Source: Brasenia schreberi (taxonomy: Eukaryota > Streptophyta > Magnoliopsida > Nymphaeales > Cabombaceae). Taken from it: 64,000 nt of DNA. Positions 46,681 to 57,300 of the stretch are shown here, in pieces. The DNA is taken from assembly GCA_036023115.1 (NCBI GenBank), contig JAYKKT010000076.1, positions 3,968,001 through 4,032,000 of the forward strand, in the 5' to 3' direction. The notes beneath the pieces were generated by a model, which was not told where the DNA came from, ran no database searches, and saw only the letters and a list, made by a program, of their open reading frames with translations. Position numbers and translations under genes: made by a program. The first letter of the stretch is position 1, and each line of letters opens with the position of its first letter.

Positions 46681-46690
46681 TCCTTTTATA
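46681..46690 (-). promoter_or_regulatory. TATA box of the B 5' LTR
   Basis: TATAAAAGGA on the minus strand within GGCCTATAAAAGGAGCCTC. Transcription would start about 30 bases downstream (near 46650), giving about 1.35 kb of R/U5 leader before the primer-binding site. Confidence 0.7.
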
Positions 46691-47377
46691 GGCCAAAGGG
46701 TGCCCCTTTGGTATGGAATTGGACAAGGCAAGTTGCCTTGCTGAACAAACTCGTTTTTGGCAGGTGATGGCTGCAAAAATTGGATTTTGGAAAGTATCGC
46801 TGGTTCCGGCAACAGGTTACTGGGTTTGGCAGTAAGGGAAGATCAGCTAGTCCGGTGGAGCTGGTTGTTTCACGTTTCTATAGATGGACCTGCCTTCACT
46901 GAGTCGATCACCACCGTTACTTGCTGAAATCAATCATCGTGCTATTTGGTAAGTGGATGCTGTACACGTCCTTCTTACTGTTATGGTGTTCCTTGCAGAA
47001 ATCGATGGGAGCTGAACTTGGTAAGTGGTTGTTGTACATGCCTTCCAAATTGATAATCGTTTGCTGTGGAGAAGTTGCTAAAATGAGTTTGCTCCAACTG
47101 GTGCGGCGTATGGCAAGTGGAGTGTTTTCCTTGCCTTGATCGTCTTTGCCTTCATTTGCAGGAAAAACAACTTGCTGTGTTCGGCCAACATGATAAGCAG
47201 CCACGGATTTGATTGATTCTCTTTAGATGGTTCCATTACGTTGATGGTAACGACAACTGAATCATGAAAGACTAAAAGCCATTCTTCTTCGTCTTCAAGC
47301 ATAGGAGCAGGTAATTTCATGACACTTTGTGCAACGATCAAGTCCACTGCTTTTATTTGATACATATCCAATAAGCG

Positions 47378-47575
47378 TCCTAGTTGCATCTTGGTCTTTT
47401 GAAGATTGAAAGCAATTCTTGTAGGCGCAACTCTTGTAGGCACTCCTTGTGCAGCACGGCCTATGTTTAAAGCATAACCTTTTAACAGGTAGCTGTCTTT
47501 TGTGTTTTTCCCAAGCGCTTTCAGAATGTTTGTGGCCTTGATGGGGTATTTAACCTCCTGATGCTGACATGACAT
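47378..47575 (-). pseudogene. CCT1: CCT1 exon fragment, copy 2 (B 5' LTR)
   Basis: Same piece as at 34128-34325, here open from MSCQHQEVKYPIK through GRAAQGVPTRVAP to KTKMQLG. The frame runs on into unrecognised sequence (RLLDMYQIKAVDLIVAQSV) down to 47078. It is about 66 codons of the TCP-1 alpha equatorial/intermediate region, far too little to fold as a chaperonin subunit. Confidence 0.85.
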
Positions 47576-47689
47576 AAGAATCGTTCAAGCAGGAGACATC
47601 TTCTTCAGGGTTTGTATCGGCTACTTCATTGATCATTAATATACCACTTGATGGTCGTCATAACTGAGGTAGAACACTTGCCAGATGGA

Positions 47690-48245
47690 TTCCTGTCACC
47701 ACGTTGCCATTCATGGTTGTAGCCGCCCGGTCAAGGTCATCACCACCATCTACATTCTCTGCCAGAACCATGTTGTATCAAGTTTCGTCAATGTCAACAA
47801 CATCTGTGCAGCTGGGGGAACAAGATACCGATACCCATCAAATGAAGTTGTTGCAAGAATGAGCCCCTTCTGCTGTTCTCCACGTTTATTGAGATCAAGT
47901 AAAAGAACTTGACTCATAATTCTCCCATGAGTACGAAATTGGAAAGGGCAGACTTTAGTGCCATCCCTTCCATCAGGAACATAGATATTTCCTGATACTG
48001 TTGGAACCACAATGTCCGTATGTCTATCCCCATTCACATCTCCTATGTAGGTCGATGTGGAATGAGGCTTTTCAAATGAACTTCCCATGGGTCATCACCT
48101 TTTTCTGACCAAGCAGCAACATTTCCATGTGTATCTGTTGTTACAAGTTCTACTTTACCATCCTCATTGACATCAGCTGCTACTACTGCTCCTTAAATCT
48201 CAGCCATCTTTAGAGGAAACCAGTCATAGCATATCTGGGCCCAGA
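47690..48245 (-). pseudogene. DEX1: DEX1 exon fragment, copy 2 (B 5' LTR, uninterrupted)
   Basis: In three frames on the minus strand this follows DEX1 for about 180 codons. First WFPLKMAEI, a stop and [19 protein letters not shown]; then from 48088 [37 protein letters not shown] and LATTSFDGY; then a shift to [20 protein letters not shown]. One stop (TAA for CAA in MAEIQG) and at least two frameshifts are shared with the 3' LTR copy, so it was already broken when captured or soon after. Confidence 0.9.
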
Positions 48246-49337
48246 TGTAGGATCTATCTTGAAACACACGGCTTTGCGCCAAGCTTTGTTGTTGTTTATG
48301 TGATCACAATCAACATTATTCTTTAGTAACTTCACAACATCAGCCCGTGTTGTGATTTAACAAATCAGAACACTTTCCCATTAATGTCAAATGTCCCAAT
48401 CATAATCAACATTATCTCTAAACCAGATTAATTTGTCCTTGTTCTGTTTCAGAAAGTTCAGCATTTTCTATAATATTGGCATTTTGTGACATTCCCCATT
48501 CTTTGTCAGGTGAATCTGTGATTCAGCAACAACATCAGCAACTTTCAGAATATCCTGCATCTTCCATGTTCTCTACCATGAGCATTATGAATTTCCACCT
48601 GCATACTTGCTGTGAAAGTGGTTAAGCAAATACATGTTACATGCCTTTCTACTATGAACGTGTTCTATTAAGCCCATGTTACGTTTTTGAAAATCAACTA
48701 TCATGCTCATTCAATCCTTTCCACGAGTGTTGGGATATTAAAATTGCTCTTATCATAACATATCAATAGCATGACGATGCAAATTGATGTATATCAATAC
48801 TAATTACCTCGATACCCAAACATAACGTAGACACGTTACGAAAGGCGTTTGATACCAAACCTTCGTTTTCGGAGGCTTTCGTTCTTGCTTCCACCTTTCC
48901 TTTCTTTTGATAATACCGACCTTATCCTCTAGAAATTGATTTCTTTCCAAATGTGAGCTTTTCTTTTTAGGAAGCTCACTTTCTCTTTTTAATGCCCGTT
49001 TTACCTTTCTAGGCGTCCACCGTTCTTTTCAGGTGCCAACTTGTCTTTTTGATACTTGTATCTTTTCAAAAGGCAAGCTTTCAACATACCTTTTGTCATA
49101 GATCTTTTAAGAAAACGAAATCCATCTTTTCCATGCCGGGGGCAAAATCGTCATTTTCATCCAATCAAGTCAAAATTCGAAATTTTCAGAAAGGAAAGTA
49201 TTATTTCATCATTTTAAAGCTTCCATAAAATTTTGGTACCGAAACAAACTCGTTTAGTGCCTTTTTCATTCGAAAATCCAAAATTGCCAAAAATAGGCAC
49301 TTTCCTAAAAATGTAAGAATTTTAAGAAAATTTTGGG

Positions 49338-49640
49338 CTTATAAATGCCTGTTTCTTTTCAAACGGCAAATTTAAAACAAATTTATCAATAGAAAACTTT
49401 TAAAGAAACGAAATCCTGCTTTTTCCATGCCGGGGGCAAAATTGTCATTTTCATCTAATCTTGTCAAAATTCGAAATTTTCAGAAAGGAAAGTATTCTTT
49501 CATCATTTTAAAGCTTCCATAAAATTTTGGTACCGAAACAACTCGTTTAGTGCCTTTTTCCTTCGAAAACCCAAAATTACCAAAAATAGCCATTTTCCTA
49601 AAAAAGTAAAAATTTTAAAAGAAAATTTTGGGTGTTTACA
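49338..49640 (-). mobile_element. Solo L1 LTR R1, part 2 (U3 start remnant)
   Basis: This repeats the last about 300 bp of the L1 LTR: CATGCCGGGGGCAAAATTG, then AATTTTGGGTGTTTACA at 49640. It looks like a tandem duplication, but it is better explained as the rest of R1 lying beyond inserted element B. The joint 49337/49338 lacks the last 8 bases of B and about 65 bases of R1. ACAAC follows. Confidence 0.85.
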
Positions 49641-49645
49641 ACAAC

Positions 49646-51350
49646 ATGAAATTAAACCCAAATAGTATAACATGACCCTTACTTGGGTCTTTCAAATAAG
49701 AGCGAAGACTCAATGTGTGTGAGTGCTTGAATTGAAAGACTTACACACACGACATGAAATGAAACCCAAATAGTATAGCTCGGCCCTTACTTGGGTCTTT
49801 CAAATAAGAGCGAAGGCTCAATGTGTGTGAGTGCTTGAATTGAAAGACTTACACACACGACATGAAATGAAACCCAAATAATATAGCTCGGCCCTTACTT
49901 GGGTCTTTCAAATAAAAGCGAAGGCTCAATGTGTGTGAGTGCTTGAATGGAAAGACAACACACTCAACTTAAGCAAAACCCTACGTAAGTTAAATATATA
50001 TATATAATTATGTATTAGGGGCTGATTAGGCCCGTGTGTGTTCAAAATCGTGCACGACTAAGAGAGTGCACGTGTGTGTGGGTGTGCCAAGCCACGTTAT
50101 TACAAGCGGGGGGAGACTATGCTCCGTTATTACAACCCCGTATCGAATTGAATTTTAAGCAAGTATACAACTAAGGACCGAGTTAGGCACTTACTAATAG
50201 CTGGTCCGAAGATGCCTTGCTTGAGCGTGGGCTTGGCCTTCGCCTTGGGCTGAAAGAGGGAGCTCCGCGAAGTTGAACGGCAAGAGGCTGTTGGCCGGCT
50301 GCAAATGGGGCGCGGGAGAGGCGCCTTGAAGATGGCCGGCTGCTTAGCGAAGGGCTGGTTTTGTGTGTGGGGCTAAGGTGACTATGTAGGGTCACTAAGG
50401 GAGGGTGTCGTGTTAGGAAGTATGGCACTAAGGGAGCCTAAGGGAGTGTCTAAGGGAGTACCTAGGGGAAGGATATGGCTGGCGGGTGGCTTGGCTAAAT
50501 GGGTGTATGGCAGTCGGTTGGAGTGGCCGACTAAGGGGACTTGGTGGTGGCGGGCTGCTAGGGTGGCTAGGCAATGGTGGATGGGAAGGGAGCTAGCTAG
50601 GGTATGTGGTAAGGTGGAGTTAGGGGCTGAGGGGAAATGGTATGGGTAGGTCTTAGGGGGTTAAATGGAGTGGCCGGGTGTAGCTAGGGTGTCTAGGTAG
50701 TGGCGGGTGGTTTGAGTGGATAAGATTTGGCTGAATGGGAGTGGCGGCGACAAGTGGGTGGTGCTGGGGTAATATGGTGGTGGTGCAGGTGGCTGAGAGT
50801 GGAGGGGGAGCGGAGAAGATGTGAGGTGGAGTATGGGGTACTAACCGAATGATGGGAGGCGGCGGGTGGTTTGAGGAGCAGCCGGGTGTGGTGGAGCGAC
50901 TGGTTCGACCGGATGAGAAGGATGACGACGGGTGGTTGGTTGGCTGGGGTGTGGTGGAGCAGGTGGAGCACGGTGGTGGCCGGTGGTGGTGCAGGTGGAA
51001 GACCCGGCTGGAAGTGGTGCAGGTAGCTGGGCTCGGTTGGGCTGGAAAGGGGGGGTGAGAGATGATGATGGGAGATGCTGTGCCGGGCTCGACATGTGCT
51101 CCGGTTCCGGGTTCTCCTTAGCTTTTCTGGTCCTGCCTGGATTAGGACAAGCTGCTTTGGGGTTTCAAACCCGTGTTTTAAAAGGTTTTTAAAGCCATAT
51201 TATACATTTTTGAAATATGTAAAGTTTAACACATATGTACAGGGTTGTCTGGAAGGCTCCAAGGTTTCCAGACTCAAAATGGCCCTTTGGGGCTGTTTTT
51301 TATAAAACCAGGTTGTTTTGAGGAATTCGTGGGATTTCGGGGTGTTTACA
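49646..51350 (-). mobile_element. Solo L2 LTR in element A, part 2
   Basis: This continues the LTR begun at 28119: tandem units with AATAAGAGCGAAGGCTCAATG, the AGCTGGTCCG tract, G-rich sequence, then GGTTGTCTGGAAGGCTC and the end GGGATTTCGGGGTGTTTACA. ACAGG follows, matching the left flank at 28114. Pro/His-rich minus frames here (50693-51095) are composition artefacts. Confidence 0.9.
49680..49970. repeat. About 108-bp tandem repeat in solo L2 LTR
   Basis: Three units spaced 108-109 bases (cores near 49708, 49816, 49925), nearly identical, with AATAAGAGCGAAGGCTCAATG and a GACATGAAATGAAACCC tail. Two more units lie before the L1 insertion at 28745-28900. Confidence 0.85.
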
Positions 51351-51355
51351 ACAGG

Positions 51356-52770
51356 TTAGACTCTGAATAAGAGGTCTAAATCGTAGGTTTCTTCTAGGGT
51401 AGACTCCAGGGCACCCTTGACCTAGGTGGTCACAGGGGGTGGCTCTGGTGGTATTTTGGGAGTATAGCCGATCCTATATCGGCTTGGATTGGCCCTAGGA
51501 AGTATGGGTCTTAGGAGACCCTAATTTTGTGCCCCTAGACTCTTATAAGGCAAATAGCCCATGTTTAATAGCATGTTTCACGATTTTTTGTTTTTGGAGA
51601 AGTTTGAATACAAATCGTGGTCCTGGAACTTGCTATCGTCTATGTTGTGTACATAGGGCTTCTTGTCCAGGGGTTTTGGAAATAAGGGGTTCTTGGGTCT
51701 TCCTAGAAGGGTCAAAACCTTGAGGGGGCCAGCCTTGGGCGGCCCCTTCACATACACGACCTTCCTAGGGTTGTTCAATATGAGCCTTGGTGGCTCGAGC
51801 ATGGTTTGCCCCAGTTTAACCTCATGGGTCTGGGAGCTTGACAAGCAAGGGGAATTTATGACCCCTTAAAGTTGAGGATGACTCTCTCCTAGGATCACTA
51901 CGACTTTGTCCCTAAAAGGGATCTTGACACACTTGTGGAATGTGGATGGCACAACGCACAAGCTGTGTATCTAGGGCCTTCCCAACACAGGTTATAATGG
52001 GGGTGGATGTCCAGGACATGAAACACCCCCGTGTGTGCTATCCCTCCCGTTTCTATGGGGAGTTCGATAGATCCTAGCGGTCTAGACGCATTCCCATCGT
52101 ATCCAGTGATAACGATAGGACTTGGATGAATGGATGTCAAGGTAACTACGACTTGATTCGCCACATGAAGTGGAAGGATGTTGAGCCCTCCTCCCCCATC
52201 GACAAGGCACCTATCCAGAGAGTGGTTATTCAGAACCACCTCGATATGCAGGGCTTGGTTATGGGACTCGTAGGGTCTATCTACATGATCTTCCGAGTGG
52301 TCTTCCGAGAATACGATGGGCGTTTTCGCTCCTATGGAGGCCACTTGTTTAGACAAAGATTCAGGGGTAATGTTGGAACTAACCCTTGGACTTTCTAGAA
52401 TTTTCTCTAACACTAGTCTATGCCTAGGCGAAGTTTGTATTAGCTCTAGGATGGACATATTGATAGGAATCTTTGAAAGATGCTTTTCGAAATCATACAC
52501 CTTTAAAACGGCATTTCCTTTGTCCGTTTTCGACGGAACTCTAGGAATACATGCTTTTGAGGGGCCAGGCACACTGACCATCTTTTTAGCACTTTGCAGA
52601 TATGGGGGTTGGTAGATCCTCCTAGACCTTGTCACCTCCCCCACGATCAACCTAGGTTTCGCACTAATCATGGCTCTAATCGAGAGATTTGGAGCACCTT
52701 GAATGGTTAAAACTGGTTTAACCGGGGACGAAACTCTTGGTGGTCCCCGAATGAACAAGTAGATGCACAA
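51356..52770 (-). pseudogene. Element A protease and G-patch region
   Basis: The frame 51898-52770 holds LVDGGGGLNILPLHVA, VITGYDGNASRPLGS and HVLDIHPHYNL, after which a small frame change alters LLGRPWIHS. Downstream, frames around 51578-51844 and beyond carry the G-patch and the end GALE. This half of A is separated from its RT half by the 23-kb insertion at 28119-51350. It is collinear with B and D. Confidence 0.88.
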
Positions 52771-52850
52771 GTAGATGAACCAAACTCACATGCATGCGCT
52801 AGATTCTTTGAAATCGTAAGAGCACATACCTCTTTTCCCTTCCCACTAGT

Positions 52851-54191
52851 TTAACCGGGGAAGGGTTCTTTGAAGATAGCTTGGGCAGGCTCAGGTTCTT
52901 CAGCGACCTGGAGCCGGCCTTTTGCTATCAAGTTCTCAATTTTATTAAGGAGGGAGAAACACCGCCTTGTATCATGGCCTTTGAGTCGATGATACTTGTA
53001 GAATTTGTTTAAAAACCCTCCCTTCGAAGTGACTCCCTCGGGAATCTTGGGGAGTTCGATTATACCCTGGGCAAGTAGGAGGTCTAGGACCTCCGACACA
53101 AGTTGCCCCAGCGGAGTATACTCCCGTCTTTTGAAGGGTTTTTGAAAACTCCTCTCCTTTTTATTTTCTGGTTTTTCAAAAGTTCTTGAAGCACTTGCCA
53201 GGCTTGGATCCACCCGGACATTGGCGATTTTATGGGCTTTTGCCCCTTTGTCCACGGTGGATGGCCCATAATTGATAGGCTTTTCCAAGCGATTTTTCGA
53301 AATGGGATTTCCTTTCCATAAGTGATCATACACCCCCTTTTTCAAATTTGTTTCGAAAAGGGATGCTTTCTTTATTAACTTATGGAAAGTCGAGATTTCA
53401 TGAAGTGAGAGAAGGGTTTTCAACTCGTTTCTAAAATTATCTAGGATGAGCATGACTGCACACCCTTCGGATATCGGCTCTCGCACTTGACTTAAGAGAG
53501 ACCTCCATCGAACGATGAACGTATGTACGTCCTCGTTCACACCTTGTTTTGTATCCCTCAAGGTGTTTAAAGTCGGCGTGACTTCTACGTTATGCGAGAA
53601 TCTATGCATAAAGCAGTTCGCTAACTCTTCAAAAGTTGCGAACTGGCTAAGATCGTAGGAAGCCAGCCATTTGGCAGCTGTGCCCTTGAGGGACAGAGGG
53701 AACCAATACACCCATTTCATCGAGTCCTTCTTTTTCTTATGGGCTCGACGAGAGAAAAGCTGCAAGTGAGACCTAGGGTCTCCCATGCCATCATACTGAT
53801 GGAAGTTTGGTATTTCATTGTCACTGTCTATTTCGTAGTCTACAGGCAAGAAATCAAACAGGGCATAACTTCTTTTCTCTTTATTTTGCCCTCTCAGCAG
53901 CTATTGTAGGGCTTTACGGTCCTTGTGTGTGAAGGACTCATGGTATTGGTTACCTTCCATCGCGAAAGTCTCTTTGTGTTTGTGAGGTTTTTCAAATTTC
54001 TTCTTGGCCTTTGGTTCGCCGTTTGACGAACATGAATCACTTGCTTCAGCCTCTTGGCTAAGAGTGACGATTTTGGCCTCGAAGTCCCTTCTCAAGTCTT
54101 CAATCTCTTGTTTTTTTGAAAACATTTTAGATTGAGAACTTGATGCACATGAGCCATGGCTAGATACCTCTTGGGAGCCTGGACTCGACAT
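52851..54191 (-). pseudogene. Element A gag
   Basis: The N-terminal piece (53901-54191) starts MSSPGSQEVSSHGSCASS and ends HESFTHKDRKALQ. After a stop the main piece (52851-53849) covers RSHLQLFSRRAHKKKKDS, KWVYWFPLSLKGTAAKWLAS, FEELANCFMHRFSHNVEV and ISEGCAVMLILDNF. The zinc-knuckle-like FYKYHRLKGHDTRRC has Tyr in place of the first Cys found in B. It ends EPFPG at a stop where B reads on, consistent with decay of a fused gag-protease frame. Confidence 0.9.
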
Positions 54192-54313
54192 ACTTTAATA
54201 TGCTTTTCAAAACAAATCCTAAGTATGAAAAATGCAACAAACAAAGTTAAAACACTTTAGAAAAATTTTTCATGTGGTTTTTCTACATGAACTGACTCTG
54301 CACAAGGCCCAGC

Positions 54314-54332
54314 TCCCACCGGGCGTGCCAAA
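54314..54332 (-). promoter_or_regulatory. Element A primer-binding site
   Basis: Minus-strand TTTGGCACGCCCGGTGGGAG begins two bases after the 5' LTR. A second copy of the core TGGCACGCCC lies inside the LTR at 54417-54426. Confidence 0.78.
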
Positions 54333-54334
54333 CC

Positions 54335-57300
54335 TGTAGACACGGAAAATTCCCACTTCTGGTTTTTAGGCCCGAAGTGAACCTTTTCGTGTGTCTAAGT
54401 CGTTTTTAACAAAAAGGGGCGTGCCAGCTAGCTTGCTCAAACTAGCGAAGAAAGTTTTTGAAATCTGACTCTATCGGGGCGACTGTGAGCAAGTGAGCTC
54501 TTTTCGTCGCAGACCTTCTTGCACCGATGCGCAAGGGTCATTCTGTACGCTTGGCAAAGTCTTTAAAATCAAACCTCTTTGAAAAAATACCCGAAGTGTT
54601 TGGGCTTTGTTTGTACGATTGCAAGTTTTATTATACGTGGGATTTACACGTGCCTATGTCTTTCTTTTTAAGCTTTTTAGGGCCAACTAGGTGTGTGCAC
54701 AAGTGACCTAAGTTGGGCGATTTTTGTACGGGAGTGTGGGGTTTACTTTGATGCAATATGCGTCCTAACTCGTGGTATAGCGTATATGCAATGCAAACTC
54801 ACACAACTCCAAAGGGAAAACCCGAATTTGAAAGACAATGCGGAAGGGAAATGACTTAATGTAAATTGCAAAAGGGAAATTGCAAAAGGGAAATATGGCT
54901 ATATCTTAAGAGTGGAAAGGCTCAATTGTGCAAGTGTGTGTCGTGTATATATGGAAAGACTACGCACACAGCTGAACCTTAAAACCCAAATCTTAAAGAC
55001 ATAGCCGAAGGGAAATACTTATAATATATATGGGCCCAAAGGTCGCCAACGTATGCGTGGGTGTTGTGTGTATATGGAAAGACAACTCACACGACTTGTA
55101 ATGTAACCCAAATATAATTACAATATGGCCTTGACTAAGGTCTTGGGAATAAGAGCGAAAACTCAATGTGAGTGAGTGTAGAATTGAAATGCTACGCACA
55201 CAACTTGAAGTAAACACCCAAAACGAAATTGCAATATGGCCTTTACTAAGGTCTTGGGAGTAAGAGCGAAAGCTCAATGTGTGTGAGTGTGGAAATTGAA
55301 ATACCATGCACACAACTTGAATTAAAACACCCAAGGGAAATTGCAATACAGCCCTTACTAGGGTCTTGGGAGTAAGAGCAAAAGCTCAATGTGTGTGAGT
55401 GTGGAAATTGAAAGACCACGCACACAACTTAAATTAAACCCAACGCAACTTAATATACATAAGTATAACTATATCTTAAGGGCTGATTAGGTCCATGTGT
55501 ATGCTAAAATTGTGTGCAGCTAAGAGCGGAATGGCTCAAGTGCACGTGTGTGTGGGTGTGTCAAACCACGTTATTACAAGTGGGGGGAGACAACGCTCCA
55601 TTATTACAACCCCGTATCAAATTTAATTAAATGTAAGCAAGTTCATAATAAGGATCGAGTTAGGCACTTACGTGTAGCTGGTCCGGGCTCAACTTGCTTG
55701 GCTTTGGCCTAGTGAGTCGCCTTGGACAGCCGAAGGGGAGCTCCTTGGATGCGTGTGGGCGGCAAGTAGGGTCTTAGCCGAGTGGGTGTCTTGATGAAGG
55801 CCGGATGATAGGCGCGGCAAATAGGGATGCTGGTTGGGTAGTGGCAGGTTAGGGTGTTGGCTAGGTGGCGGCGGGTTAAGGTTGAAGGCTTAGCTAGGGG
55901 ATGAGGGGGATAATGCTAAGGGAAGGTGGTGAGGTAGGGTGTGATGTGGCCGGGTGTAAGGAAGATGGCTAGGCGGTTGTGGTGGCGGGTGATGAAGTGT
56001 GTAGCCGGGCAAGAAAGGGGTGGAATGGCAGGTAGATGGGGTTGAGATGGAGGTACTAACCGTGTGTGGTGGATGTTGGTGGTGGCCGAAGGTGGTGGAA
56101 GGAGGTGGCAGCCAAATGGAGTTGGAGGAAGGTGGTAGCCGGGTGAAGTGTGCAGCCGGGTGGAGTGGCGGTGGAGGTGGAATGTGCAGTCGGGTGGAGT
56201 GGCAATGGAGGTGGTATAGCTGGGGGGTGATGGAGTGAGATGGGGTGGAAGAGAGGGCAGGTGAGAGAGGAGAGAGAGATCCCAAAACCCGCCCCAAAAG
56301 GGGTTTTTTTATAGGCATGGGCTGGGGTCGGTTGGGAGTGGTATGGGGTAGATATTTAGGATATGGTGGGCTCGTGGGGTGGTTTGGGTAGGTCGGCTAG
56401 GGGGGGAGTGGTATGGTGGTTTAGGGTAGGTTGGTTAGGGTGGCTGGGAATTAAGGGTTAGGGTCTAATTAGGTGGGTTAAGGTGGGATTAGGTTTAGTC
56501 TAGTTAGGGTCTAGGTGGTCTAGTTAGGTGGGGTGAGCTAGGTGAGGTCGGCTAGGTATGGTTAGGGTGGTTTTGGATGGGACGGCTAGGATTGGGTCTG
56601 GTTTAGGGGGGAGTGGCTAGGTGAGGTGGGTTAGCTTAGGGCTAGGTTTTAGGAGCATCCCCTAGGCATCGATCCATGGACCTAGTTGTAGCCAGGTTCA
56701 TGTTGGTGCAGCCCCAAGTTAGGTGTAGGTGCATACAAGCTTAAACCCACACTCTTAGGCTAAACCCACATGGTTAACCCACCCTTGACTAAAGTCAAGC
56801 CCACCAACTTTCTCACTCATACTTTATTCCCCTTCTCTCTCTACCCAAGCTTTTCACGTGAATTCTTTGTGGGCCCCACCTCCATTTGTGAGAAGGTGAT
56901 GTGGGCCATGGATGTGGATATTGGATTGGATCTTTGGATCTAAATCCAAATCCAAATCCAAATGCATGTTTGGGTCTGGATCTGGATATATATGGTCCAG
57001 ATCTGACCCAAATATGATTTTCTAATTCCTTCATGGCATTTTGAAACAAACAGTTTGTGTGGGGTCTGACTGCATCAGTACTTCGTCTTGCATTGGGTCT
57101 TCGCCAACATTGTCGTCCGCTCTTCTTCTCACCTTCCGGAGATCATTTTGAATAATTTTGTTGATAACAGGGGCTTGGATGTCCAAGAATTTGGGGATGA
57201 TTCTGATATGAGAGTTGATGTTCCGGGCTTGAAATATGCTCCGGGTCCGGGCTCTCTTTTGCTTCTTCGGTCCTGCTTTCATCAGGCCAAGCTGCTTTTC

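Larger units (their letters stand above)
32043..49337 (-). mobile_element. Element B: Ty3/gypsy with 4-kb L1 LTRs, lacking RT, RNase H and most of integrase
   Basis: The 3' LTR (32043-40148 minus an inner LTR) is about 4053 bp and the 5' LTR (45294-49337) is 4044 bp, short of the final 8 bases. Between them are a polypurine tract, a 3' untranslated region, a C-terminal scrap of integrase, a protease/G-patch frame, gag and a primer-binding site. Its two LTRs are visibly much alike, so the insertion is fairly recent. B sits inside solo LTR R1. Its right junction lost the terminal bases TGTCTACA plus some R1 sequence. Confidence 0.88.
45294..49337 (-). mobile_element. Element B 5' LTR (L1 type)
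   Basis: Starts TGTAGATGTGATTTTATTTC and runs 4044 bp to TTTTGGG, where the last TGTCTACA of the LTR is missing. From high to low coordinates in sense: U3 start, cargo (DEX1 then CCT1), a degenerate repeat with GGTAAGTGG motifs (46790-47160), a TATA box (46681-46690), a leader with a TC-rich tract, and U5 with two hairpins. It closely matches the 3' LTR of B. Confidence 0.92.

Noticed and set aside
49680..49970. Regularly spaced repeats that could recall a CRISPR array
   Set aside because: The whole 108-bp unit is repeated, not just a short repeat with unique spacers, and the host is a plant. It is a tandem repeat of an LTR leader.
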